From: Streptomyces sp. GESEQ-4
Lineage (GTDB): Bacteria > Actinomycetota > Actinomycetes > Streptomycetales > Streptomycetaceae
Direction: 5' to 3'
Length of the DNA stretch: 64,000 nt
NCBI RefSeq assembly: GCF_017948455.1
Contig: NZ_JAFFSU010000009.1
Location: 186,001-250,000, forward strand
Shown: positions 8,565-17,170 of the stretch, in pieces
Position numbering within the stretch: position 1 is the stretch's first letter
Layout: each line of letters opens with the position of its first letter
The notes under the pieces: model-generated
What the model was told of the DNA's origin: nothing
The model's input: only the letters and a program-made list of their open reading frames with translations
Database searches by the model: none
Position numbers and translations under genes: made by a program

Positions 8565-9080
8565 GTGCGCCTGCCGCTCCTGGCACTCCTCGCGCGCGGT
8601 CCGGCCCACGGCTACGAGCTCAAGCAGGACCTTGAGCAACTGCTGGGCTCCGCGTACCCTCAGCCGAACATCGGCCAGATCTACGTCACCCTCGGCCGCC
8701 TCGAGAAGACGGGACTGATCGAAGGCGAAGAGGTCGAGCAGTCGAGCCGGCCGAACAAGAAGATCTACCACCTCACCGACGCCGGGCGCGAGGCGCTGCA
8801 CGCCTGGTACGAGGAGACGGCGGACGAGCCCCGGGTACGGGACGAGTTCTTCATGAAGCTCGTGCTCGCCCCGCAGACCGGTCTGGCCGACCAGATCGCG
8901 CTGATCAACAAACAGCGGCGCCAGTATCTGAACACCATGCGCAGCCTGTCGAAGCTGGCCGCCACCGAGGACCGGGACAACCGTGTCGCCCACCTGCTGA
9001 TCGAGGGCGCGATGCTGCATCTGCAGGCCGACCTCGACTGGTTGGAACGCTGCCAGGAGGAACTGGAGGAGTCGGAGTGA
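8565..9080 (+). CDS. PadR-family transcriptional regulator
   Basis: A 171-residue regulator. The N-terminal winged helix (residues 1-80) has the family pattern LLALLARGPAHGYELKQ, IYVTLGRLEKTGLI and KKIYHLTDAGREAL. The C-terminal half is a helical dimerisation region. Start GTG 8565 follows a GAGGAGAGG ribosome site. Its stop overlaps the next gene's GTG, coupling it to the ABC ATPase and permease it very likely controls; PadR genes paired with export ABC systems usually repress them until a substrate binds. Confidence 0.93.
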   Translation: MRLPLLALLARGPAHGYELKQDLEQLLGSAYPQPNIGQIYVTLGRLEKTGLIEGEEVEQSSRPNKKIYHLTDAGREALHAWYEETADEPRVRDEFFMKLVLAPQTGLADQIALINKQRRQYLNTMRSLSKLAATEDRDNRVAHLLIEGAMLHLQADLDWLERCQEELEESE

Positions 9081-9826
9081 GCGAGAGCCCCACTCCTCTG
9101 CTGCGCGCCGAGGGCCTGGTCAAGACGCACCACGGCGAGGGTGCCCCGGCACATGCCGTACGCGGGGTCGATCTGTGTGTGACGCGCGGCGAGTTCGTGG
9201 CCGTCACCGGCCCGTCCGGCGCCGGCAAGTCGACACTGCTGCATCTGCTCGGAGGGCTGCAACGGCCGGACGGCGGCAGCATCTGGCTGGACGGCGAGTG
9301 CACGGACTCCTACACCGAGGCACGCTGGGCCGTGGCGCGGCGCCGTCGCATCGGGATCGTCTTCCAGTTCTTCAACCTGGTCTCCAACCTCTCCGTCGCG
9401 GACAACGTCGAGCTGCCCGCGCTCCTCGCCGGGACGCCACCGAAGCGTGCGCGCGCCGAGCGGGAGGCGCTGCTGGACGAGCTGGGTCTGGCCGGCAAGG
9501 AGCGCAGCATGCCGGGCGAGCTGTCCGGCGGTGAGCAGCAGCGGGTCGCGCTGGCCCGCGCTCTGGTCAACCACCCCCCGCTGCTGCTGGCCGACGAACC
9601 CGCGGGCAGCCTGGACAGCCGGGGCACCCGCGAGGTCATGCGGCTGCTCTCCCGCTTCCACCAGCGCGGCCAGACGATCGTGCTGGTCACCCACGACGCC
9701 CGGCTGGCCAGCGCCGCGGACCGGGTCATCAGCTTCTTCGACGGACGGATCGCGGACGACGCGCAACTGACCGGCACACCATCGCGCCGGATCGGCACGT
9801 CCGGGGTGCTGGAACTGAAGGACTGA
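9077..9826 (+). CDS. ABC transporter ATP-binding protein, LolD/MacB type
   Basis: A 249-residue ATPase with Walker A GPSGAGKST (about residue 46), Q-loop FQFFNLV, signature LSGGEQQRVALARAL, Walker B LLLADEP and switch histidine VTHD. This subgroup pairs with FtsX-like permeases and drives extrusion or mechanotransmission rather than import. The GTG start overlaps the PadR stop by 4 nt. The permease starts 7 nt after this gene if the early GTG is used. Confidence 0.95.
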   Translation: MSESPTPLLRAEGLVKTHHGEGAPAHAVRGVDLCVTRGEFVAVTGPSGAGKSTLLHLLGGLQRPDGGSIWLDGECTDSYTEARWAVARRRRIGIVFQFFNLVSNLSVADNVELPALLAGTPPKRARAEREALLDELGLAGKERSMPGELSGGEQQRVALARALVNHPPLLLADEPAGSLDSRGTREVMRLLSRFHQRGQTIVLVTHDARLASAADRVISFFDGRIADDAQLTGTPSRRIGTSGVLELKD

Positions 9827-9832
9827 CCCGCG

Positions 9833-12310
9833 GTGTACGACGATCCGGTGTACGAGGAAGCGGTGTACGGCGCACTGGCGCCGGCCCGCCCAGGCGCACG
9901 CGAGCGGGGGCAGGCGGTCCTGCGAATACGCCGGCCCCACCGCAGCCGCCCCGGGGGGGAGACGATCGGCCCCGCGGAACCCTCGGCTCAGCCGCCCCGC
10001 CGCACCCGGCTCGAGAGGCTGAGGCCCATGCGAGCAACCCTGCGCTGGGTGCATTCCGATCTGCGCACACACCGCGGCGAGGCGCTGTTCATCGTGCTCG
10101 CCACCGCCGGAGTCGTCGTCTCACTGCTGCTTGCGACGGCGCTCTTCGGCTACGCAACCAACCCCTGGCAGCGCGTGTTCGCACAGTCGCGGGACGCGCA
10201 CGTGTGGATCCACACCGGCCCCTCCGCCGACGCACGCGAGCTCGCGGCGCTGGACGGCGTCGAGTCCGTCGCCGGCCCCTACCCGACCGAGTCGGCCACC
10301 CTCGCCTCCCGCGGTGTGCGCGCCTCCGTCGAGCTGCGCGGCACGGCCGCCCGGCCCGCCATCGGGCGCCCGCTCCTCACCTCCGGCCGCTGGCTGGACG
10401 GCGCACACCCCGACGGCGTGGTGCTGGAGAGCCGCCTGGCCCGCGCCCTGCTCGCCGAGCCCGGCGACGTCCTCGCCCTGCCCGGCACCGCACGCACCCT
10501 GACCGTCGCCGGGATCGCCGACAGCGCCGAGCCGCGCTACCGCCCCGGCGAGCGCGCCGGACTCGTATGGGCGCTGCCGTCCGCCGTGCGCGCCCCGGAC
10601 GGCGAGGTGACCGGACTGCGCCTGGCGGACCCGGACGAAACGGACTACGCCGTCCAGCGCGCCGTCACCGTGCTCGGCGCCGGCGCGGTCAGCGAGGTCA
10701 CCACCTGGCAGCAGGCCCGGTCCGAGGCACAGGGCGACACCCGGCTCCTGGGCCAGGTGCTCGGTCTGTTCGGACTCGGCGCACTGCTCGCCGCCGGACT
10801 CGCCGTGCACGGTGCGATCGGCACTCGCATCCGGGGCCATCTGCGCGACATCTCGGTACTGAAGGCGATCGGCTTCACGCCCGGCCAGGTCGTCCGCGTC
10901 TTCCTGCTGCAGCACGTCGCCTACGCCCTGCTCGGCGCGGTGACCGCGGCGGCGCTCACCCAGGCGCTGGGAGCCCGGATCCCGGGCCGGCTCGGTGACG
11001 CGGTCGGCGTGTGGCAGGGGCTGCCGGGGCACACCGCCGCGCTGCTCGCGATACCGGTGGGCGTCGTGCTGTTCATCGCCGCGACCACCGGGCTCGCGGC
11101 CTGGCGAGCGGGACGTGTGTCCCCGGTGCCCGTGCCGCGGACCGCCGCGCCGGCAGCCGGCCGGCTGTCGGGTCTGGCGCGCGGGGCGCTCGGGCTGCGG
11201 CTGCCGCCGGCCCTGGTCCTCGGCTGGCACAAGGCGTTCCCCCGCCGGCCACGCACGCCGGCCACCGTCGCCCGCCTCGCGCTGCCCCTGCTGCTGATCG
11301 TGGTGGCGATGAGCGCCTGGACCACCATCGACCGCTTCCACAGCAGGCCCGACCAGGTCGGCCTCGCCGCCGCGCTCACCGTCCGCCCCGACGGCGAGGT
11401 CGGCGACCGTGACGTCCGGGCCCTCCTCGACCGCGACCCGCGGATCGCCGCCGCCCACCCGGGCGTCGAGGTGGCGGCCCTCGTGCCGGGCCAGACGGCC
11501 ACGATCGCCCTGCGTGGTCTCGGCACCCGCCAGGACCCCTACCCGTACGCCCTGGCCGAGGGCCGACCGGCGCACGGCCGGGACGAGGCGGTGGCCGGGC
11601 AGGGACTGCTCGATCTGCTGGACGTGCGGGTCGGGGACTGGGTGCGGATGACCGTGGGCGACCAACCGCAGATCCTGCACATCGTGGGCCGCAGCATCGA
11701 GCCGGACAACGCCGGCCGGGTCATCTCCACCTCGCTCGACACCCTCCGTGAGAACGACCCCGGGCTGCGCCCCACCCTCTACCAGCTGCGCCTCCAGCCG
11801 GGCGCCGCCCCCCGTGAGGTCGCGGGCGACCTGGCCACGGCCACGCGCGGGCACCTGGACGTGCACGCCGTGCCGAATCCGGCGGACGGACTGTCATCGC
11901 TGCGCGGAGTCGTGCTCGCGCTGATCGGCGTGCTCGCGCTGATCGGGATCGTCGAACTGCTGACCGTGATCGGCGGTTCCGTCCGCGAGGGTGAACGGGA
12001 TCTGCTGGCGCTCAAGGCCGTCGGCCTTACCCCGCGGCAGATCACCGCCGTCACCGTCACGGCCACCGCCTGCACCGCCCTGGCCGCGGTCCTGCTCGGC
12101 ACGGCGCTGGGGCTGCCCCTCGCGCACTGGCTCATCGACGCCCAGGGCAGATCCAGCGGCATCGGCGCCGGGATAGCCCAGGGTCCGTCGCCCCTACTCC
12201 TGGTGCTGTTCGGCGCGGCCGCCGTGGTGGGCGCCGCCGCTCTCGCCGCCCTGCCCGCGGCCCGCGCGGCCGGCCGCCGACTCGCCGACACTCTGAGTGC
12301 CGTGGCGTAG
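9833..12310 (+). CDS. FtsX-like (MacB-type) ABC transporter permease
   Basis: Up to 825 residues. It contains two FtsX domains, each with the conserved pattern of a membrane helix followed by ISVLKAIGFTPGQV or LLALKAVGLTPRQI, plus about eight membrane segments and two large extracytoplasmic domains. This two-FtsX-domain, 10-helix-like layout is typical of permeases that act on peptides, lipids or lipoproteins at the outer face. GTG 9833 gives a charged 65-residue N-tail. An in-frame ATG at 10028 preceded by GAGAGG gives MRATLRW and an ordinary N-terminus; I cannot decide between them. Probable partner of the preceding ATPase; substrate unknown. Confidence 0.9.
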   Translation: MYDDPVYEEAVYGALAPARPGARERGQAVLRIRRPHRSRPGGETIGPAEPSAQPPRRTRLERLRPMRATLRWVHSDLRTHRGEALFIVLATAGVVVSLLLATALFGYATNPWQRVFAQSRDAHVWIHTGPSADARELAALDGVESVAGPYPTESATLASRGVRASVELRGTAARPAIGRPLLTSGRWLDGAHPDGVVLESRLARALLAEPGDVLALPGTARTLTVAGIADSAEPRYRPGERAGLVWALPSAVRAPDGEVTGLRLADPDETDYAVQRAVTVLGAGAVSEVTTWQQARSEAQGDTRLLGQVLGLFGLGALLAAGLAVHGAIGTRIRGHLRDISVLKAIGFTPGQVVRVFLLQHVAYALLGAVTAAALTQALGARIPGRLGDAVGVWQGLPGHTAALLAIPVGVVLFIAATTGLAAWRAGRVSPVPVPRTAAPAAGRLSGLARGALGLRLPPALVLGWHKAFPRRPRTPATVARLALPLLLIVVAMSAWTTIDRFHSRPDQVGLAAALTVRPDGEVGDRDVRALLDRDPRIAAAHPGVEVAALVPGQTATIALRGLGTRQDPYPYALAEGRPAHGRDEAVAGQGLLDLLDVRVGDWVRMTVGDQPQILHIVGRSIEPDNAGRVISTSLDTLRENDPGLRPTLYQLRLQPGAAPREVAGDLATATRGHLDVHAVPNPADGLSSLRGVVLALIGVLALIGIVELLTVIGGSVREGERDLLALKAVGLTPRQITAVTVTATACTALAAVLLGTALGLPLAHWLIDAQGRSSGIGAGIAQGPSPLLLVLFGAAAVVGAAALAALPAARAAGRRLADTLSAVA

Positions 12311-12334
12311 GGCCGCGGCGGCAGCCGTCTCGGC

Positions 12335-12365
12335 GGAAGCGGACGGCCGCGCACCGTCCGCTTCC
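12335..12365. terminator. Bidirectional terminator between the FtsX-type permease and pgi
   Basis: A perfect 12-bp inverted repeat (12335-12346 and 12354-12365) with a 7-nt loop lies between the convergent permease and pgi genes. It forms a stable hairpin on either strand. Confidence 0.85.
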
Positions 12366-12375
12366 CGCGTCGCGG

Positions 12376-14031
12376 TCACTGCCGGCCGCGCAGCTCCCGG
12401 TACTTGGCGACCAGTGCCTTGCTGGACGCGTCCAGGCCCGGCACGTCCGCGCCCTCGGTCAGTGCGGGCTCGACGCGCTTGGCGAGGACCTTGCCGAGTT
12501 CGACGCCCCACTGGTCGAAGGAGTCGATGTTCCAGACGGCACCCTGCACGAACACCTTGTGCTCATACAGCGCGATCAGCTGGCCGAGCACCGACGGGGT
12601 CAGCTCGCGCGCGAGGATGGTGGTCGTCGGGTGGTTGCCCAGGAACGTCTTGTGCGCCACCAGCTCCTCGGGCACACCCTCCGCACGCACCTCCTGAGGC
12701 GTCTTGCCGAAGGCCAGGGCCTGCGTCTGGGCGAAGAAGTTCGCCATCAACAGGTCGTGCTGCGCGCCCAGTTCGTCACTCAGCTCGGCGACCGGCTCGG
12801 CGAAGCCGATGAAGTCGGCCGGGATCAGCTTCGTGCCCTGGTGGATCAGCTGGTAGTAGGCGTGCTGCCCGTTGGTGCCGGGCGTGCCCCAGACGACCGG
12901 CCCGGTCTGCCACTCCACCGGAAGACCGTCCCGCCCGACGTACTTGCCGTTGGACTCCATGTCCAGCTGCTGCAAGTAGGCGGTGAACTTGGACAGGTAG
13001 TGGCTGTAGGGCAGCACCGCATGCGACTGGGCGTCGTGGAAGTTGCCGTACCAGATGCCCAACAGGCCCAGCAGCAGCGGCACGTTGGCGTCGGCGGCCG
13101 CGCTCCGGAAGTGCTCGTCGACGATCCGGAACCCGTCGAGCATCTCCCGGAACCGGTCCGGCCCGATGGCGATCATCAGGGACAGGCCGATCGCCGAGTC
13201 GTACGAGTAGCGTCCGCCGACCCAGTCCCAGAACTCGAACATGTTGGCCGTGTCGATACCGAAGCCGGAGACCTTCTCGGCGTTGGTCGACAGCGCCACG
13301 AAGTGCTGGGCGACGGCTTCCTGACCGGCCTTCAGCTCACCCAGCAGCCAGTTGCGGGCCGAGGTCGCGTTGGTGATCGTCTCGATCGTGGTGAACGTCT
13401 TGGAGGCGATGACGAACAGCGTCTCCGCGGCGTCCAGGTCACGGATGGCCTCGTGCAGGTCGGCCCCGTCCACGTTCGACACGAAGCGGACCGTCAGGTC
13501 GCGGTCGGTGTAGCTGCGCAGCACCTCGTACGCCATCGCCGGGCCGAGGTCGGAGCCGCCGATGCCGATGTTGACCACGTTCTTGATGCGCTTGCCGGTG
13601 TGGCCTGTCCAGGCGCCGGAACGGACCCGCTCGGCAAAGTCGGCCATCCTGTCGAGGACGGCGTGCACTGCGGGGACCACGTTCTCCCCGTCGACCTCGA
13701 TCACCGCGTCCCGCCGCGCGCGCAGCGCGGTGTGCAGCACGGCGCGGTCCTCGGTGATGTTGATGCGGTCACCGCGGAACATGGCGTCCCGGAGGCCGAA
13801 CACATCCGTGGCGGCGGCCAGCTCACGCAGCAGCCGCAGCGTCTCGTCGGTGACGAGGTGCTTGGAGTAGTCGACATACAGGTCGCCGACCTGGAGCGTG
13901 TAGCCGGAGCCGCGGCCGGGATCGGCGGCGAACAGCTCGCGCAGTTGCACCTCGCCGAGTTCCTCGCGGTGCTTGGCCAGCGCGGTCCACTCGGGCGTCT
14001 GGTTGAGCCGGGTACGGCCGTCTGCGTTCAT
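12376..14031 (-). CDS. pgi: Glucose-6-phosphate isomerase
   Basis: A 551-residue enzyme of normal family length that interconverts glucose-6-phosphate and fructose-6-phosphate. Visible signatures are VNIGIGGSDLGP, ISKTFTTIETITNA and GTPGTNGQHAYYQL with the catalytic-region glutamate in the last, and QGTKLIPADFIGF. Start ATG 14031 is chosen because the homologous N-terminus begins there; the open frame extends further upstream. It is close to the pentose-phosphate genes, linking the two pathways. Confidence 0.97.
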   Translation of the reverse strand: MNADGRTRLNQTPEWTALAKHREELGEVQLRELFAADPGRGSGYTLQVGDLYVDYSKHLVTDETLRLLRELAAATDVFGLRDAMFRGDRINITEDRAVLHTALRARRDAVIEVDGENVVPAVHAVLDRMADFAERVRSGAWTGHTGKRIKNVVNIGIGGSDLGPAMAYEVLRSYTDRDLTVRFVSNVDGADLHEAIRDLDAAETLFVIASKTFTTIETITNATSARNWLLGELKAGQEAVAQHFVALSTNAEKVSGFGIDTANMFEFWDWVGGRYSYDSAIGLSLMIAIGPDRFREMLDGFRIVDEHFRSAAADANVPLLLGLLGIWYGNFHDAQSHAVLPYSHYLSKFTAYLQQLDMESNGKYVGRDGLPVEWQTGPVVWGTPGTNGQHAYYQLIHQGTKLIPADFIGFAEPVAELSDELGAQHDLLMANFFAQTQALAFGKTPQEVRAEGVPEELVAHKTFLGNHPTTTILARELTPSVLGQLIALYEHKVFVQGAVWNIDSFDQWGVELGKVLAKRVEPALTEGADVPGLDASSKALVAKYRELRGRQ

Positions 14032-14106
14032 GTCGGACTTCAGCCTTCTTCCTGCCTGCTCGTGCTGCGTGCGTACCTTGCCCCGCTGCCGGTCCAACCT
14101 AATTGA

Positions 14107-15375
14107 TCAGCGCGGGACGTGAGCTGTCGTGGTGTCGTCGTGCGGTGCAACAACAAGTACGTTCACCTTGAGCGCGGGTATCAGCGCGGTGACGGACAGG
14201 ACGAAGAAGGCGGCCGCGAGCAGGGCGGGGGTGTTCAGTCCCCAGGTGGCGGCGACGGCTCCGCCGAGCAGGGCGCCCAGCGGTGCCCCGGCGACCCCGA
14301 CGGTGCGGAAGGCGGAGCTGACCCGGCCCAGCAGTTCGGCGGGGCTGCGCTCTTGCATCAGGGTCGTGGTGTTGACGTTCCACACCATGCCCATGAACCC
14401 GAACACGGCCAGCGCCGCGGCCAGCCCGACGAGGCTGCGCACCGAGCCCATCACCACAAGCGCGCCGATCTGCACTGTGCCGGCGAGCAGCACCCCGCGG
14501 ACCCGCCCCAGCCGGGCGATCAACGGTCCCCCGGCCACTCCGCCGGCCAGGCTGCCGACCGTGTACGCCGTCATGGCCACCGCGTATCCCGTGGTGCCCG
14601 CGTCCAGCCAGCCCGTTACCAGGAGCACCAGCGTGGCGATGAGGGCGCCCATGCCGATGTTGCACAGGGCGGTGGCGGCGCACAGGCCGCGCAGGGCCCG
14701 GTCCCGCCCCAGGGTGCGCAGCCCTTCCGCGATCTCCCGGCGCAGGGTGCTGCCCGCCGGTCTGGGTTTCCGCTCGGGCGGGGCGGTCCGCAGGGTGGCG
14801 ACCAGCGCGGCCGCCACCAGATAGGTGACCGCGTCGGCCGCGAAGGGCACCGCCGCTCCGGCCGCGATCAGCAGGGGCACGACCGGCGCGCCCAGCAGAC
14901 CGCCCGCGAGACGCTGCCCGGTCATCAGGCGCGCGTTCGCGCTGCCGAGTGCCGCGCGGTCCACCAGAGCGGGCAGCAGAGCCGTCGACGCGTTGTCGAA
15001 GAGGGTCTGGAGGGTGGTCAGAGCGAAGGCCAGCGCGATCAGCAGGGCGATCGAGGCGTGTCCGAGAGCCACGGCCACCGCGAAGGAAGCAACCAGCAGC
15101 CCTCGTACCGCATCGACCATCCACATCGCGCGCCGCTGGTCCACGCGGTCGGCGACGGCGCCACCCAGCAACCCGAAGACGATCCAGGGCAGATAGCCAC
15201 ACGCGGTTACCGCGGCGATCAGCATCGGCCGGTCGGTCAGCGTCGCGGCGAGCAGCGGCAGTGCGGCCGTACGCAGCGCGTCACCGAAACTGGAGAGCAC
15301 GGCGGCACTCCACAGCCGCCCGAACCCCCCACGCCACGCCGGCGCACACCCGTCCCCCGTCATGACCGTCGCCAC
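14107..15375 (-). CDS. MFS transporter, EntS/MFS_3-like exporter, behind a DNA-damage-type promoter
   Basis: A 422-residue major facilitator with about 12 membrane segments. It has the loop-2 motif GGAVADRVDQRR and a second-half counterpart GGPLIARLGRVR. The overall pattern resembles the enterobactin-exporter-type MFS group seen in actinobacteria; the substrate is unknown. GTG 15375 has GGGGGAG 5 nt upstream, making it better than ATG 15363. A complete PafBC-type promoter lies 32-54 nt upstream, so this gene is probably induced by DNA damage, unlike an ordinary housekeeping exporter. Confidence 0.9.
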   Translation of the reverse strand: MATVMTGDGCAPAWRGGFGRLWSAAVLSSFGDALRTAALPLLAATLTDRPMLIAAVTACGYLPWIVFGLLGGAVADRVDQRRAMWMVDAVRGLLVASFAVAVALGHASIALLIALAFALTTLQTLFDNASTALLPALVDRAALGSANARLMTGQRLAGGLLGAPVVPLLIAAGAAVPFAADAVTYLVAAALVATLRTAPPERKPRPAGSTLRREIAEGLRTLGRDRALRGLCAATALCNIGMGALIATLVLLVTGWLDAGTTGYAVAMTAYTVGSLAGGVAGGPLIARLGRVRGVLLAGTVQIGALVVMGSVRSLVGLAAALAVFGFMGMVWNVNTTTLMQERSPAELLGRVSSAFRTVGVAGAPLGALLGGAVAATWGLNTPALLAAAFFVLSVTALIPALKVNVLVVAPHDDTTTAHVPR

Positions 15376-15406
15376 GACTCCCCCTCACGATTCGCCCGAT
15401 GCACAA

Positions 15407-15429
15407 ACCGTAGAGGGCACCACTGACAA
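15407..15429 (-). promoter_or_regulatory. PafBC/recA-type DNA-damage promoter before the MFS gene
   Basis: Reading leftward the sequence is TTGTCAGTGGT, six bases, then TACGGT. It matches the TTGTCRGTG-N8-TANNNT promoter of LexA-independent damage genes in actinobacteria in every conserved position. The transcription start should fall about 25 nt before GTG 15375. Confidence 0.75.
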
Positions 15430-15508
15430 TCGGCCCGGGAGCGGGGGCCCGGCGTCCCGCAAACAGCTCCGGCCGGGCTCCTCTCGGTACCCGGCCGGTT
15501 CTCAACTC

Positions 15509-15844
15509 CTAGATTTCGCCCCGCAGTTTGGCGAGTGCCTCGGCGAGGATCGCCTCGCCGTCCGCGTCGCTGCGCCGCTCCCGTACATACGCGAGGTGCG
15601 TCTTGTACGGCTCGGTGCGCGGCGGGTCCGGCGGGTTGTCCCGGTCCTGTCCTGCGGGGAAGCCGCAGCGCGGGCAGTCCCAGGTGTCGGGGACCTGCGC
15701 GTCGCTGGCGAAGCTGGGCTGCGTCTCGTGCCCGTTGGAGCACCAGAAGGAGATGCGCAGCCGGGGCGCGGACTCGCCCCGCTCGGCCTCGCCCATCGGC
15801 CCCGCCCCGACCCGGCTTCCTCGGATCGCGTTGCCACTTGCCAC
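15509..15844 (-). CDS. rbpA: RbpA-family RNA polymerase-binding protein
   Basis: A 111-residue protein of RbpA architecture: a basic N-tail (AIRGSRVGAG), a core domain with Cys-X-X-His-like and CPRCGF cysteines that may bind zinc, and the sigma-interacting end (THLAYVRERRSDADGEAILAEAL). RbpA binds RNA polymerase and HrdB-type sigma factors and stabilises the open complex. Streptomyces carries more than one RbpA-like gene; this may be the second paralog, so the symbol is tentative. GTG 15844 has a GGGAG ribosome site 8 nt upstream. Confidence 0.85.
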   Translation of the reverse strand: MASGNAIRGSRVGAGPMGEAERGESAPRLRISFWCSNGHETQPSFASDAQVPDTWDCPRCGFPAGQDRDNPPDPPRTEPYKTHLAYVRERRSDADGEAILAEALAKLRGEI

Positions 15845-15872
15845 GGTCGTAACTCCCTGCGTGATGGTGCCG

Positions 15873-15897
15873 CGAAGCGAGTCGGCGTTTCGCTTCG
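15873..15897 (-). other. Hairpin in the presumed 5' leader of the RbpA-family gene
   Basis: An 8-bp inverted repeat (15873-15880 and 15890-15897) with a 9-nt loop lies 29-53 nt upstream of the GTG start. It would form in the leader RNA if transcription begins upstream of it. No regulator is known to me. Confidence 0.4.
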
Positions 15898-16043
15898 TTG
15901 CGAGCGCCTCAGTCTACGTAAGGCCCAACGCGCGTCCAGTGATTGGAGTTACAGCCCCCACACCTAGACGCAAGCCCCATGATAGGCCGCGCTCAGCTGC
16001 GCGTACCGAACATGGGGCCTTACGTACGGAATGTGCGTGCCGA

Positions 16044-16280
16044 TCAGTTGTTCACCTTCATCAGAAGGCCGAGAACAACGATGCACGCGAACCAGAGCAG
16101 CCCGACCACCAAGGTGATGCGGTCGAGGTTGCGCTCGGCGACCGAGGAGCCTCCGACGGACGACTGCATGCCGCCACCGAACATGTCGGAGAGGCCACCG
16201 CCCTTGCCCTTGTGCATCAGCACCAGCAGCATCAGCAGACCGCTGAACACGATCAGGGCGATCGAAAACCCCATAACCAC
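16044..16280 (-). CDS. secG: Preprotein translocase subunit SecG
   Basis: A 78-residue membrane protein with two hydrophobic segments (about residues 3-22 and 52-75) joined by a Gly/Ser loop (MHKGKGGGLSDMFGGG), the normal SecG layout. It assists SecYE in protein export. GTG 16280 is used; ATG 16274 is an alternative two codons later. It lies downstream of tpiA but is separated by a terminator hairpin. Confidence 0.96.
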   Translation of the reverse strand: MVMGFSIALIVFSGLLMLLVLMHKGKGGGLSDMFGGGMQSSVGGSSVAERNLDRITLVVGLLWFACIVVLGLLMKVNN

Positions 16281-16316
16281 GGCTGGACCAACTTCCTCGG
16301 ATCTGGATGGACGACA

Positions 16317-16342
16317 GGGGCACAGCCACCGGGCTGTGCCCC
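16317..16342 (-). terminator. Terminator after tpiA
   Basis: An 11-bp perfect inverted repeat (16317-16327 and 16332-16342) with a 4-nt loop lies between tpiA and secG, both leftward. It should end the pgk-tpiA message, so secG needs its own promoter or read-through. Confidence 0.8.
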
Positions 16343-16387
16343 CGCAAGAGTACGACGTTCCGCCGCTACCGCATACTCACTGGATAA

Positions 16388-17164
16388 TCACTGGTCGCGG
16401 AAGCGCACGATCTTGACGAACTCGTCGGCGTCCAGCGAGGCGCCGCCGACCAGGGCGCCGTCGATGTCGGCCTGGGCCATGATCTCGGCGACGTTGCCCG
16501 ACTTGACGGAGCCGCCGTACTGGATGCGGACCTGGTCGGCCAGCTCCTGGGTGTACAGCTCGGCGAGCTTGCCGCGGATGGCGGCGCAGACTTCCTGGGC
16601 GTCCTCGGCGCCGCAGACCTTGCCGGTGCCGATGGCCCAGACGGGCTCGTAGGCGATGACGACGGACTCGGCCTGCTCGGCGGAGAGGTCCTTGAGGCCG
16701 CCCTCGACCTGGGCGAGCGTGTGCGTGACGTGGTTGCCCGCCTCGCGCACCTCCAGCTCCTCGCCGACGCACAGGATCGGCGTCAGGCCGTGCTTGTAGG
16801 CGGCCTTGACCTTGGCGTTCACGAGCTCGTCGGTCTCGGCGTGGTACTGCCGGCGCTCGCTGTGGCCGATCGCCACGTACGTGCACTTCAGCTTGGCCAG
16901 CATCGGGCCGGAGATCTCGCCGGTGTAGGCACCGGAGTCGTGCGCCGAGATGTCCTGGGCGCCGTACCTGATCTTGAGCTTGTCGCCGTCGACCAGGGTC
17001 TGCACGGAGCGCAGGTCGGTGAAGGGCGGCAGGACGGCGACCTCGACGGCCTCGTAGTCCTTGTCGGCCAGGGCGAAGGCGAGTTTCTGGACGTGCGCGA
17101 TGGCTTCGAGGTGGTTGAGGTTCATCTTCCAGTTGCCCGCCATGATCGGCGTACGAGTGGTCAT
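16388..17164 (-). CDS. tpiA: Triosephosphate isomerase
   Basis: A 258-residue TIM barrel that interconverts dihydroxyacetone phosphate and glyceraldehyde-3-phosphate. Active-site residues are seen in GNWKMN (Asn/Lys near residue 11-13), GHSERR (His near 100) and AYEPVWAIGTG (catalytic Glu near 170 and flexible loop). The ATG lies only 6 nt after the pgk stop, so the two form one operon. Confidence 0.98.
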   Translation of the reverse strand: MTTRTPIMAGNWKMNLNHLEAIAHVQKLAFALADKDYEAVEVAVLPPFTDLRSVQTLVDGDKLKIRYGAQDISAHDSGAYTGEISGPMLAKLKCTYVAIGHSERRQYHAETDELVNAKVKAAYKHGLTPILCVGEELEVREAGNHVTHTLAQVEGGLKDLSAEQAESVVIAYEPVWAIGTGKVCGAEDAQEVCAAIRGKLAELYTQELADQVRIQYGGSVKSGNVAEIMAQADIDGALVGGASLDADEFVKIVRFRDQ

Positions 17165-17170
17165 ACGGGG

